Positions 7,431 to 16,614 of a DNA stretch of 62,514 bases are shown piece by piece; position 1 is the stretch's first letter; each line of letters starts with the position of its first letter. The DNA is from JAAYPI01 sp036734385. Lineage in GTDB: Bacteria; Bacteroidota; Bacteroidia; Bacteroidales; Paludibacteraceae. The notes under the pieces were generated by a model. The model was not told where the DNA came from and did no database searches. It saw nothing but the letters and a program-made list of their open reading frames with translations. Where the stretch lies: NCBI GenBank assembly GCA_036734385.1, contig DAIMYQ010000007.1, positions 1 to 62,514 of the forward strand, in the 5' to 3' direction. Position numbers and translations under genes: made by a program.

Positions 7431-9905
7431 TTGGCATATTTGTTTGAAAGGACAATAGTTACAATGTGTTTTACATTTAGTTTGAGCGAAAGGAATATTC
7501 TCATCAAATATTTCGGACAGTAGGTTTGTAAATAATCTCATAAAGTCTTCTTCAAGTATGCTGAATTGATTTTCAGGAGTAGGAGTAACTGAAAAGTTAT
7601 CTGAGAATAGCTTTCTTAAATAATAGATATTGGTAGATATTTCTTCTTTCGTTTTATTTTCTGTTTTATATAGCCATGCGTATATAAGGACTTGCAAAAC
7701 ATCCTTTTTTCTGTCTTTGAAGTTTTTGTCAAAAAGGGTTGAAAAGTCTTTATAATTAAGTTCCCCTTTACCCGTTTTATAATCATAGATATTAATAATC
7801 CCTTCTTTCATTTCAACACGGTCAATATAGCCTTTTAATGACACGAATGAGTTTATATTTTTTACAAATATATTCTCTTCGCATTTCTTTTCCGAGGTAA
7901 TATACAAAAATGGAGTTTTTGCCTTATCATAATCTAAAAGTTGTATCACATACTTCAAAATTATTTGAGCAATCAGGTAATTATTTCCTTTTAGTTCAAT
8001 TTCTTGGTCGTTCTTATAGTAATATCTTGAAAATCCTTTTCGAGTTTCTTTTTCTATTTTTGCCTTATTTTTTTGCATCTCAGAGAGTAGTTCATGGGTT
8101 ATCGTTTTACCCTCAAAAGGTTTAAATATATTTTCCATGACATAGTGAAAGATAGAACCAAATTGATTTTCTGCAACTTCTTCCGAAAGCTCATCTGTTT
8201 GTTTAATTCCTTCCACATAAGAAAAATAAAATTTTAGCGAGCAATTGATATAATCATTGATGGCAGTAGCAGAAAGTGCTGATTTTGCTTTTTCATGTTC
8301 ACTTTTAGATAAGAACCTGCTCAATTTTGCCATTATTGGTTCTGTTTTGGCTATTTCAATAGAATTGTTCTTCTTGATGGACGTGTTATAAGTAACGGTT
8401 TTTTCTGGAATATTTAGGTTATAGCCGTATCGCAATTGATTGATAAATCTGCTTTTTTCGCCTGAATTTAGGTTTTCTGTCCGAGTATCGTATAGCAGGT
8501 ATATATTTTCAGCACGTTCTATTAAACGGTAGAAATGGTACGAAAAAATGGCATCTTGATGCTCTGTTGTTGGTAATCCAAAACCCTTACGTAAATTATG
8601 AGGTATAAACGAAGGACTAACATCATTTTTTGGAAAAATACCTTCGTTAAATGAAGTTATAATTAAGTTCTTAAAGTCTAGACATCTGGTTTCCAACATT
8701 CCCATTATTTGTAATCCGGCCAGAGGTTCTCCTTGAAAAGGAATGGAAATATTAGAAATCAATCTCTTAACTAAACGTGCTAGGGTTTCTATATCTATTT
8801 CAACTTGCCATTTTTGCAATAGATCATTCATTCTTTTGATAGATGTATACGCCTGAAAAAGAAACTCTTTTTCCAAGTTTGAAACCATTCCATCATTGTC
8901 TTCACTATTATTATTTGAAATTAAATGGGACAAAATCTCCATCAAATAAAAACAAATTTCATTTTGTTGTTTGGGAGAAAAGACAAGAGATAAAAATTCA
9001 TTAATATTTAAATCAATCTTTGAAATTTTAATTTTGTTGTTTTGTGTTATATTATTGATAAGTAATTGAATGTTCGATTCATCATAAGAGTAAATATAAC
9101 GGTGGTTTAAAATAGCCAAAGCTGGTTTGTAGTAGAACAAGTCGTCTCCATCTTTCCTCTTTGTAATGTTTTTTTGAAGAGTTAAAAGGTTATCTATCAG
9201 CTCTTTTATTGGGGTGCTATTTAGTGCATATCCCATCGTTACATTAATTTTTTCAATTTCTTCCGGAATTGAATATAACATGGGGAAAAGTAATTTCTCA
9301 TCGGATAGTACAATTGCTGTTTCTGTGTCTATAGGAGTTGTAGACAACTCTTTTAAAATTGCATAAACCTCTTTTGTTTGACCAACATTTGATGGAATGG
9401 ATATTGTTTGTATCTGTTTGTTTTTTAATGGATTATGCTCTTTGGGAAGAGATAATTGAGAAGGAAAATTAAAGAGGTTATCTTTTACAAAGAAATCCGC
9501 TTTATTTTTTTTGTCTTGAACAAAATCAGAATTATAATCCCAATAGAAATCGCCAATATTTTGATTTTTTAATAGGGTAAATAGCCTTCTTTCGGCACTG
9601 CTAATGGCATTAAATCCAATAAAAATAACTTTNNNNNNNNNNNNNNNNNNNNNNNNNNNNNNNNNNNNNNNNNNNNNNNNNNNNNNNNNNNNNNNNNNNN
9701 NNNNNNNNNNNNNNNNNNNNNNNNNNNNNNNNTCCGTAATGGTGCATATTTCGGGTGAAAAAAGGGGGGTCTCAATTTCTTCCGATAAATATTTTTGAAA
9801 AAACAATCCGGATCTTCTATTCGGAAATACAAAACAAAAATCAGAAATATTGGCTTTATATTCTTTATAAAAGAGAGAGGCTATTTGCTTTAAAAAAGGA
9901 GTCAT
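7428..9905 (-). CDS. AddB-like PD-(D/E)XK nuclease/inactive helicase (contains an assembly gap)
   Basis: Resembles the AddB-type partner of an AddAB/RexAB recombination nuclease. The N-terminus MTPFLKQIASLFYKEY and FVFPNRRSGLFFQKYL are typical, and I start at this Met (an upstream ATG adds 11 unrelated residues). The C-terminal RecB-family nuclease has its catalytic D and K in IDRVEMKEG and IYDYKTGKG. The C-terminal cluster CKTHCNYCPFKQIC should bind a 4Fe-4S cluster. The 100-N gap falls about 60 residues from the N-terminus. Family members carry roughly 150 residues there, so the true gap should be nearer 450 bases. The helicase half looks degenerate, as usual in the family. A matching AddA is not in this window. 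Confidence 0.85.
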   Translation of the reverse strand: MTPFLKQIASLFYKEYKANISDFCFVFPNRRSGLFFQKYLSEEIETPLFSPEICTITXXXXXXXXXXXXXXXXXXXXXXXXXXXXXXXXXXKVIFIGFNAISSAERRLFTLLKNQNIGDFYWDYNSDFVQDKKNKADFFVKDNLFNFPSQLSLPKEHNPLKNKQIQTISIPSNVGQTKEVYAILKELSTTPIDTETAIVLSDEKLLFPMLYSIPEEIEKINVTMGYALNSTPIKELIDNLLTLQKNITKRKDGDDLFYYKPALAILNHRYIYSYDESNIQLLINNITQNNKIKISKIDLNINEFLSLVFSPKQQNEICFYLMEILSHLISNNNSEDNDGMVSNLEKEFLFQAYTSIKRMNDLLQKWQVEIDIETLARLVKRLISNISIPFQGEPLAGLQIMGMLETRCLDFKNLIITSFNEGIFPKNDVSPSFIPHNLRKGFGLPTTEHQDAIFSYHFYRLIERAENIYLLYDTRTENLNSGEKSRFINQLRYGYNLNIPEKTVTYNTSIKKNNSIEIAKTEPIMAKLSRFLSKSEHEKAKSALSATAINDYINCSLKFYFSYVEGIKQTDELSEEVAENQFGSIFHYVMENIFKPFEGKTITHELLSEMQKNKAKIEKETRKGFSRYYYKNDQEIELKGNNYLIAQIILKYVIQLLDYDKAKTPFLYITSEKKCEENIFVKNINSFVSLKGYIDRVEMKEGIINIYDYKTGKGELNYKDFSTLFDKNFKDRKKDVLQVLIYAWLYKTENKTKEEISTNIYYLRKLFSDNFSVTPTPENQFSILEEDFMRLFTNLLSEIFDENIPFAQTKCKTHCNYCPFKQICQ
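9633..9732. other. Assembly gap 1 (100 N)
   Basis: Exactly 100 N inside the AddB-like gene. The reading frame is open on both sides and remains in register, but the flanking protein segments (EICTIT and KVIFIGFNAIS) are separated by much more sequence in relatives, so 100 is a placeholder length. Confidence 0.95.
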
Positions 9906-10008
9906 ATGGATAAACTTCAAAATCGTTCGTTTCAACACAAAAATAGATAATTTAATGAATATAAATCTTTGAATGTGAAATTAAATTTTAGCATTAAGAA
10001 ATCCGCTT

Positions 10009-10016
10009 TATCTTTG
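10009..10016 (+). promoter_or_regulatory. Promoter -7 box of the ABC-F gene
   Basis: A perfect TATCTTTG lies only 4 bases before the ATG at 10021. A TTTT/TTTA about 18-19 bases upstream can serve as the -33 element. A start site about 5 bases past the box falls on or next to the ATG, which implies a leaderless mRNA. Confidence 0.6.
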
Positions 10017-10020
10017 CAGT

Positions 10021-11964
10021 ATGATTTCAATAGAAGGTCTTACAGTAGAATTTGGAGGAAAAGCTCTTTTCGATGGCATTTCATATGTCATCAATAAAAA
10101 GGACAGGATAGCGTTGGTTGGCAAAAATGGTGCTGGAAAAAGTACTATGCTAAAGATTATTGCGGGTTTACAAGAGCCTACACGTGGCAATTGTGTGGTA
10201 CCTAGAGATGTATCTATTGGATATTTACCCCAACATATGATTCACAATGATGACAAGACAGTTTTTGAAGAGGCCGAAAAAGCATTTGAATATATTTTGT
10301 CTTTGCAAAAGAAAATAGAGAAAAAAAATGTTGAGTTGTGTGAAAGAACCGATTATGAATCGGAAGAATATCATACAATCATTGAAGAAATTACCAATTT
10401 GAATGAGCATTTATCCATGTTAGGAGGTGGTAATTTTACGGCTGAGATTGAAAAAACGCTGTTTGGATTAGGTTTTGTTCGTGAAGATTTTACACGCAAA
10501 ACAAGTGAATTCAGTGGTGGTTGGCGTATGCGTATTGAATTGGCTAAATTATTGTTACGACGTCCGGATGTATTACTGTTAGATGAACCAACCAACCATT
10601 TGGATATCGAATCAATACAATGGTTGGAATCTTTTTTAGCCAATAGAGCCAATGCTGTTGTTTTGGTTTCTCATGATAAAGCTTTTATAGATGGGGTAAC
10701 AACTCGAACTATTGAAATTAGTTTGGGAAAAATATACGACTATAAGGCTTCATATTCTACGTATTTAGAATTGCGTAAAGAACGAAGGGAACAGCAACAG
10801 AGAGCTTTTGAAAATCAACAGAAACAAATACAAGATACAGAAGACTTTATAGAACGATTTCGTTATAAAACATCAAAAGCTGTACAGGTACAAAGTCGCA
10901 TTAAACAGCTCAATAAATTGGAACGTTTGGAAGTAGATGAAGAAGACAATTCCGCTTTACGTCTAAAGTTTCCACCGGCACCACGTTCAGGTAGTTTTCC
11001 TATTATTGTCGAAAATGTGACTAAAATGTATGGAGATCATACGGTTTTTGAAAATGTAGATCTTACAATAAAAAGGGGAGAGAAAGTGGCATTTGTCGGC
11101 AAAAATGGGGAGGGAAAATCAACTTTGGTTAAATGCATTATGGGTGAGATAGATTTTGCCGGTAAATTAACTTTGGGTCATAACGTAAAAATAGGATATT
11201 TCGCTCAAAATCAAGCCTCATTATTGAATGAAGAAAAAACTGTATTTGCTACAATAGATGATGTAGCAGTAGGAGATATTCGTACCAAAATACGTGATAT
11301 TTTAGGTGGATTTATGTTTGGAGGAGAAGAATCCGACAAAAAAGTAAAAGTGCTTTCCGGAGGAGAAAGAAGTCGTTTAGCTATGATACGTTTATTGCTC
11401 GAACCAGTCAACTTACTTATACTTGATGAGCCAACTAATCACTTGGATATCAGGTCAAAAGATGTTCTGAAACAAGCCTTGAAAGAGTTTGATGGAACAG
11501 TTATTTTAGTGTCTCACGATCGTGAATTTTTAGATGGATTGGTTAGCAAGGTATATGAATTTAGCAATAAAAAGGTGAAAGAGCACTTAGGAGGTATTTA
11601 CGACTTTTTACAATTCAAAAAAATGACTTCTTTGCAAGAAATGGAGCGAAAAATGCCTGTTGCAAACAAAAATGAAGAGAAAAAAACTACTATAGAGTTA
11701 AAATTAAGCTATGACGAACGCAAAGAATTGATAAAAAACTTACGTAAGGCAGAAAAACAATTAGAAGATTGTGAAAAGATTATTTCTAATATGGAAAAAG
11801 AAATAGCCAATATTGAAATAGCTTTACAACAACCGGAAAAAGCTGCTGACAGTGCTTTTTTTGCTTCTTACGGTAAAAAGAAACGGGAATTAGAACAAAA
11901 AATGTATGAATGGGAAATTCTTACCGAGGAAGTAGATAAAAGAAAAAATGAAATCGGTAATTAA
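10021..11964 (+). CDS. ABC-F family ATPase (Uup/YdiF-like)
   Basis: A soluble 647-aa protein with two ABC ATPase domains and no membrane segment, as in ribosome-associated ABC-F translation factors. Domain 1: Walker A GKNGAGKST near 39, signature SGGWRMR, Walker B LLLDEPTNHLD. Domain 2: Walker A GKNGEGKST near 361, signature SGGERSR, Walker B LILDEPTNHLD. Between them lies the Arg/Gln-rich linker helix, and a coiled coil closes the C-terminus (about 565-645). Family members act at the ribosomal E site; antibiotic resistance is possible but nothing here specifically points to it. The ATG start matches relatives (MISIEGLTVEF). Confidence 0.93.
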   Translation: MISIEGLTVEFGGKALFDGISYVINKKDRIALVGKNGAGKSTMLKIIAGLQEPTRGNCVVPRDVSIGYLPQHMIHNDDKTVFEEAEKAFEYILSLQKKIEKKNVELCERTDYESEEYHTIIEEITNLNEHLSMLGGGNFTAEIEKTLFGLGFVREDFTRKTSEFSGGWRMRIELAKLLLRRPDVLLLDEPTNHLDIESIQWLESFLANRANAVVLVSHDKAFIDGVTTRTIEISLGKIYDYKASYSTYLELRKERREQQQRAFENQQKQIQDTEDFIERFRYKTSKAVQVQSRIKQLNKLERLEVDEEDNSALRLKFPPAPRSGSFPIIVENVTKMYGDHTVFENVDLTIKRGEKVAFVGKNGEGKSTLVKCIMGEIDFAGKLTLGHNVKIGYFAQNQASLLNEEKTVFATIDDVAVGDIRTKIRDILGGFMFGGEESDKKVKVLSGGERSRLAMIRLLLEPVNLLILDEPTNHLDIRSKDVLKQALKEFDGTVILVSHDREFLDGLVSKVYEFSNKKVKEHLGGIYDFLQFKKMTSLQEMERKMPVANKNEEKKTTIELKLSYDERKELIKNLRKAEKQLEDCEKIISNMEKEIANIEIALQQPEKAADSAFFASYGKKKRELEQKMYEWEILTEEVDKRKNEIGN

Positions 11965-11967
11965 AAT

Positions 11968-12003
11968 AAGAAAGGTCGCTCAATTTATTGAACGACCTTT
12001 CTT
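11968..12003. terminator. Terminator between the ABC-F gene and nrdJ
   Basis: An 11-bp perfect stem (11968-11978 with 11993-12003) has an inner TCAAT/ATTGA extension. It sits between convergent genes. There is no long T run, so it may act mainly as a processing or convergent-end hairpin. Confidence 0.65.
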
Positions 12004-12027
12004 ATAATCGATATTACATTGTGTTCA

Positions 12028-14568
12028 TTAATTTCCGCATTTAGAAAAACCACACTTTTTACAAATTAAACAACCCTCTTCAAAGACAAGATTCTCTCCG
12101 CAATTAGGACAAGTCTGACCTTGTGCTTGTGTTCCGTTTGGAATGTATTTTTTCAACGCTCTTTCAACACCGTTTTTCCAAGTATTGATGGATTCTGTAT
12201 TTAATTGTAAACCACTTACCAAACGTACAACTTGGTCAATCGGCATTCCATAGCGAAGCACCCCGGATATGAGTTTTGCATAATTCCAATATTCAGGATT
12301 GAATTTATCATTAAGACCTTCAATAGTAGTTTTATATCCACGACGATTGGAAAATTGAAAATCATAACTTTTTACGTTCGTTTCTTCATTATAATTTCGA
12401 ATGATTTTACCTGATGTTACATTTTTCGGCAATAAAATTCCTTCTTCATCGTCAGCCAAACCTGTAAATATTTCGTACGGACGACCATTAAGTAGGCCAA
12501 CAAATGCAATCCATTTATCTTTGTTGTTTTGGAAGCGAACTACTTCACATTCCAATTCTCTTGGACGCTTTGGTGTAATATCAGGGTAACAATTACAAGG
12601 TTTATCTTCTTTTTTAGCAGGTGTAGCTGAAACCAATACTCCCGAGCGCGAACCTTCTCTATAAACGGTACATCCTTTACATCCGCATTTCCAAGCTTCA
12701 ATATACAATCGGTCTACTAGTTCTTCGGTTGCGTCCGCCGGTAAATTAATGGTGACACTGATGGAATGATCAACCCATTTTTGAATACGTCCCTGCATGT
12801 GTACTTTTTGCATCCAATTAATATCACCCGATGTTGCTTTGTAGTAAGGAGATTTTTTTACCAACTCATCAACTTCTTCAGAAGTGTATTTTTTCGCCGT
12901 TGGATATCCGTTAGCTTCCATCCATGTAACAAATTTGTGGTGGAAAACAACATATTCTTCCCAACTGTCTCCCATTTCATCAATAAAGTCGATGTGTACG
13001 TCAATATCATTTGGATTGACTTTTCTACGACGTTTATAAACCGGCATAAATACGGGTTCTATTCCGGAAGTCGTTTGGCTCATCATACTAGTTGTTCCAG
13101 TAGGAGCAATTGTAAGGCAAGCGATGTTTCTACGACCATATTTGGTCATTTCTTCATATAGAGCAGGGTCAGCTTCTTTTATTCTAAGAACAAAAGGATT
13201 GTTTTCTTCCCGTTTTGCATCGTAAACATCAAATTTACCACGATCTTTTGCCATATTTACAGAGGATCTATAGGCTTCGATAGCAAGAGTTTTGTGTATC
13301 AATTCAGAAAAATTGATAGCATCATCTTCTCCGTAACGCAATCCTAATGCAGCAAGCATATCACCCTCTGCAGTAGTACCTACTCCTGTACGACGTCCTT
13401 TTGCTGTTTTATCTTTAATTTTCAACCACAACTGTTCTTCTGTTAATTTAATATCTTCATTTTCAGGGTCAGAACTTATCTTTTCCAATATTTTATCAAT
13501 TTTTTCCATTTCCAAATCGATGATGTCATCCATTATCTTTTGGGCTAATCCTGCATGTTTCTTAAATAAATCGAAATTAAACTGTGCATTTTTAGTAAAA
13601 GGATTCTCTACGTAGGAATACAAATTTAGAGCTAACAAACGGCAACTGTCATAAGGACAAAGAGGAATTTCGCCACAAGGATTGGTCGAAACGGTTTTAT
13701 ATCCCAAGTCAGCATAACAATCTGGTAAAGACTCTTTAATAATAGTATCCCAAAATAAGACACCCGGTTCGGCAGATTTCCAAGCGTTATGTACAATTTT
13801 TTTCCAAAGAGCTTCAGCTTCAATCGTTTTTTTGAATTTAGGATTATTTGAAAAAATAGGGTATTGTTGTTGATAAGACGTTTTGTTTATAACGGCTTGC
13901 ATAAAATCATCGTGCATTTTCACCGAAATATTAGCTCCAGTTACTTTCCCTTGTTCCAGTTTTGCATCGATAAATGATTCTGAATCGGGATGTTTTATTG
14001 ACACACTTAACATCAAGGCTCCACGTCTTCCATCTTGTGCTACTTCACGGGTGGAATTTGAGTAACGTTCCATGAAAGGAACAATGCCTGTAGATGTCAG
14101 TGCTGAGTTTTTTACAGGAGAACCGGAAGGTCTTATATGAGATAAATCATGACCGACACCACCTCTACGTTTCATTAATTGAACTTGTTCTTCATCAATT
14201 TTAATAACAGCTCCGTAAGAATCCGATTCGCCGTTGAACCCAATAACAAAACAGTTTGACAAAGAAGCAATTTGGTAATTATTGCCAATACCGGTCATCG
14301 GACTGCCTTGGGGTATTATGTAGTTAAAATTAGCAAATAAAGAGAAAAGTTCATCTGCGGTCAAAGCATTAGGATACTTAGCCTCAATACGAGCCACTTC
14401 ATTTGCCAAGCGGCGATGCATATCGTCGGGTGTTTTTTCGTAAATATTACCATATGAATCTTTCAAGGCATATTTATTAACCCAAACTTTTGCCGCGAGT
14501 TCATCGCCACCAAAATACGGTATAGATGCTTGTAAAGCTTCGTCAAATGTGTAGATTTTCTGTTCCAT
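12028..14568 (-). CDS. nrdJ: Adenosylcobalamin-dependent (class II) ribonucleoside-diphosphate reductase
   Basis: Makes deoxyribonucleotides using a B12-derived radical, with no oxygen requirement. The 846-aa protein shows the active-site block NPCGEIPLCPYDSCR (thiyl-radical Cys), the ACLTIAPTGTTSMM loop, and a GCKGCTVYREGSRSGV segment. A C-terminal zinc ribbon CPNCGENL...CKKCGFSKCG probably relays the reducing thiols. The size and zinc tail are those of the long NrdJ form of Bacteroidetes. It is a single-gene unit. No cobalamin riboswitch was seen upstream. The cell must import or make B12. Confidence 0.95.
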   Translation of the reverse strand: MEQKIYTFDEALQASIPYFGGDELAAKVWVNKYALKDSYGNIYEKTPDDMHRRLANEVARIEAKYPNALTADELFSLFANFNYIIPQGSPMTGIGNNYQIASLSNCFVIGFNGESDSYGAVIKIDEEQVQLMKRRGGVGHDLSHIRPSGSPVKNSALTSTGIVPFMERYSNSTREVAQDGRRGALMLSVSIKHPDSESFIDAKLEQGKVTGANISVKMHDDFMQAVINKTSYQQQYPIFSNNPKFKKTIEAEALWKKIVHNAWKSAEPGVLFWDTIIKESLPDCYADLGYKTVSTNPCGEIPLCPYDSCRLLALNLYSYVENPFTKNAQFNFDLFKKHAGLAQKIMDDIIDLEMEKIDKILEKISSDPENEDIKLTEEQLWLKIKDKTAKGRRTGVGTTAEGDMLAALGLRYGEDDAINFSELIHKTLAIEAYRSSVNMAKDRGKFDVYDAKREENNPFVLRIKEADPALYEEMTKYGRRNIACLTIAPTGTTSMMSQTTSGIEPVFMPVYKRRRKVNPNDIDVHIDFIDEMGDSWEEYVVFHHKFVTWMEANGYPTAKKYTSEEVDELVKKSPYYKATSGDINWMQKVHMQGRIQKWVDHSISVTINLPADATEELVDRLYIEAWKCGCKGCTVYREGSRSGVLVSATPAKKEDKPCNCYPDITPKRPRELECEVVRFQNNKDKWIAFVGLLNGRPYEIFTGLADDEEGILLPKNVTSGKIIRNYNEETNVKSYDFQFSNRRGYKTTIEGLNDKFNPEYWNYAKLISGVLRYGMPIDQVVRLVSGLQLNTESINTWKNGVERALKKYIPNGTQAQGQTCPNCGENLVFEEGCLICKKCGFSKCGN

Positions 14569-14644
14569 TTACTTTAAGATGTTGATTATATGTTGGTTGT
14601 TGAAAACAATATTGTAGCATGAGCGAGCTGCAATGTTACACTAA

Positions 14645-14667
14645 TTTTTCTTTCTGAGAAAGAAAAA
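14645..14667. repeat. 23-base palindrome in the nrdJ/nitroreductase intergenic region
   Basis: Perfect inverted repeat, arms TTTTTCTTTCT and AGAAAGAAAAA around a single G. The one-base centre makes it a poor RNA hairpin but a plausible dimer-binding operator next to the nrdJ promoter. Confidence 0.6.
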
Positions 14668-14843
14668 AAGAAATATTTTTTCTACAATTTTATAAATTAA
14701 AATAAGAAGTTTTCTGTTTTATTTTGTAAATAATTGTATACTAAATATTTATAATTTTAATACTGTTCAAAAGTTTTCTAAAAAATAATTTCAAGTAAAT
14801 ATTATATTTCTATTCTTGTTAACTATATATTGAAAATATGGTT

Positions 14844-14851
14844 TATATTTG
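14844..14851 (+). promoter_or_regulatory. Promoter -7 box of the nitroreductase gene
   Basis: Perfect TATATTTG box. The leader to the ATG at 14873 would be about 16 bases. The box overlaps an in-frame TTG at 14849 that might otherwise be mistaken for the start codon. Confidence 0.6.
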
Positions 14852-14872
14852 TACAAAAAATATAAATACATC

Positions 14873-15625
14873 ATGCTAAGCAGTTTAAAGAATAGAAAAT
14901 CAATTAGAAAGTACAGTAATCAAAAAGTTACAGATAAATTGCTAAATGAGTTGCTGGAGATTTCTTTTAGAGCATCCAATACAGGTAATATGCAGATTTA
15001 TAGTGTGATAGTAACACGTGATGAAGAAATAAAGAAACAATTGTCTCCTTGTCATTTTAATCAGCCAATGATACAACAAGCCTCTGTAGTACTTACTTTC
15101 TGTGCCGATTTTAATCGTTTTAGCAAATGGTGCCAATTGAATAAAGCAACACCTTGCTATGACAACTTATTATCCTTTATTACGGCTGCTATTGATTCCA
15201 TTATTGTTGCACAAACTTTTGCTATTTTGGCGGAAGCTAAGGGTTTGGGAATTTGCTATTTAGGAACAACTAATTATTTGACGCAAAATATAATAGATAT
15301 TTTGAAATTGCCATCATTGGTTGTGCCTATAACAACCATAACAGTGGGATATCCTGATGAAAATCCTCAACAAACCGATCGTTTGCCTATAGCAGGGTTG
15401 ATTCATCAAGAGCAATACCAAGATTATACAGATGATGCGATTTCTAACTTGTATAGAAAAAAAGAAAATTTACCTGAAATGAAACAGTTTGTGAAAGAAA
15501 ATGCTAAAGAAACTTTGGCTCAGGTATTTACGGATATACGCTACAACAAAGAAAATAATGAAAAGTTTTCCGGAATGCTTCTCGAGGTAATTCAAAAGCA
15601 AGGTTTTTCTATCAATTTAGAATAG
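14873..15625 (+). CDS. Nitroreductase family flavoprotein (NAD(P)H-dependent oxidoreductase)
   Basis: A 250-aa FMN enzyme of the nitroreductase fold, close to the NfsA/Frp branch. The N-terminal NRKSIRKYSNQKVTDKLL carries the Arg/Ser/Arg residues that bind FMN phosphate, and GLGICYLGTTN near 130 is the usual flavin-binding glycine segment. The C-terminal 70 residues are helical and lysine-rich, as in the NfsA-like group. The physiological substrate cannot be told from sequence. The start at MLSSLKNRKS is chosen because the promoter box lies immediately upstream. It is monocistronic, divergent from nrdJ. Confidence 0.88.
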   Translation: MLSSLKNRKSIRKYSNQKVTDKLLNELLEISFRASNTGNMQIYSVIVTRDEEIKKQLSPCHFNQPMIQQASVVLTFCADFNRFSKWCQLNKATPCYDNLLSFITAAIDSIIVAQTFAILAEAKGLGICYLGTTNYLTQNIIDILKLPSLVVPITTITVGYPDENPQQTDRLPIAGLIHQEQYQDYTDDAISNLYRKKENLPEMKQFVKENAKETLAQVFTDIRYNKENNEKFSGMLLEVIQKQGFSINLE

Positions 15626-15696
15626 AAAAGAAAAATCATTACAATCAATTACCATAAAGGTTTTGTATAGGTCTATTCAACTTTTTGTCGTTTTGC

Positions 15697-16506
15697 TTAT
15701 TTTTGATGGATAACTAATTGAGGAAATGGAAAATTAATTGCTTCTTTGTTAAACGTTTCATAAATTTTTTGATTTACATCATAAAATACGTTCCAATAAT
15801 CCTCATTTTTTGTCCATGCACGAATTGTAATATTAATACTATTATCTGCTAATTCTCCCAAAGCAATAAAAGATTCAGGGGTGTCTAAGATACGAGAGTC
15901 AGCTTTAAGTAACTCAAGAATGATATTTTTTACTTTTTTAAAGTCCGTTCCGTATTCTATTCCAAATGTCCAATCTACACGGCGATTTTCCTGATTGGTA
16001 TAGTTAGTTATCGCACCATTACTAAGGGCACCATTTGGAACAAAAATAATTTTATTATCAGGAGTAATTAATATTGTATGAAAGATTTGAATTTCTTTGA
16101 CTGTTCCCTTTGCGGTTTGTGTTTCAATGTAATCTCCAATTTTATAGGGTTTAAACAATAATACGATCAACCCTCCTGCGAAGTTTTGTAAATTGCCACT
16201 AAGAGCCATACCGATAGCAACTCCAAAAGATGCTAATAGTGCTGCAAATGAAGTTGTTTCGACACCAAGAGCACCTACAACCGATATTATTAAAAGAACT
16301 CTTAACGAGATATTGACTAAACTTCCAACAAATGTTCTTATGGCGAGATCGAGATCTCTTTTTTCCATAACCTTTCGTACCAGTTTGTTGACAAATTTAA
16401 TAACATAACGTCCAATAAGATAAATAATGAGAGCTACAAGGATACTTTTACCTAAATCCATTCCTGACAAAAACGCTTTGTCTAAAAAAACTTGTATTTT
16501 TTCCAT
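15697..16506 (-). CDS. Small-conductance mechanosensitive channel, MscS family
   Basis: A 269-aa inner-membrane protein that opens under membrane tension to release solutes during hypo-osmotic shock. Three N-terminal membrane helices are visible (about 15-38, 60-82, 88-115). The pore helix GVAIGMALSGNLQNFAGG follows the MscS Ala/Gly pattern and leads into the cytoplasmic beta domain (PYKIGDYIETQ...GTVKEIQIFHT). Length matches minimal MscS (E. coli 286 aa). It stands alone between convergent and co-directional neighbours. Confidence 0.93.
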   Translation of the reverse strand: MEKIQVFLDKAFLSGMDLGKSILVALIIYLIGRYVIKFVNKLVRKVMEKRDLDLAIRTFVGSLVNISLRVLLIISVVGALGVETTSFAALLASFGVAIGMALSGNLQNFAGGLIVLLFKPYKIGDYIETQTAKGTVKEIQIFHTILITPDNKIIFVPNGALSNGAITNYTNQENRRVDWTFGIEYGTDFKKVKNIILELLKADSRILDTPESFIALGELADNSINITIRAWTKNEDYWNVFYDVNQKIYETFNKEAINFPFPQLVIHQK

Positions 16507-16556
16507 GATGTAGAATTTGTTTTTACGAAAAGAAAAAAAATAGGGCTGTTATACAT

Positions 16557-16594
16557 AAAAATCGACTGTAAAGCATTGCTAACAGTCGATTTTT
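16557..16594 (-). terminator. Terminator of the Tpl/TnaA-like gene
   Basis: A 13-bp perfect stem (16557-16569 with 16582-16594) and 12-base loop. On the minus strand the stem ends in five T. It lies 20 bases past the lyase stop codon. Confidence 0.85.
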
Positions 16595-16614
16595 AATAGA
16601 TTATTTAGATTTTA

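Larger units (their letters stand above)
14569..14872. promoter_or_regulatory. Divergent regulatory region between nrdJ and the nitroreductase gene
   Basis: About 300 very AT-rich bases. They hold an imperfect minus-strand -7 box (TAACATTG, about 14627-14634) suited to nrdJ, a 23-base palindrome at 14645-14667, and the plus-strand box at 14844-14851. I see no coding remnant and no recognisable riboswitch core. Confidence 0.5.

Noticed and set aside
12766..13161. Plus-strand frame of 131 codons opposite nrdJ
   Set aside because: Antisense shadow of conserved NrdJ sequence; rich in Phe and His with no recognisable domain.
14569..14872. Cobalamin riboswitch upstream of nrdJ
   Set aside because: I looked for a B12-box-like conserved core and saw none; the region is AT-rich with only a palindrome and promoter boxes.
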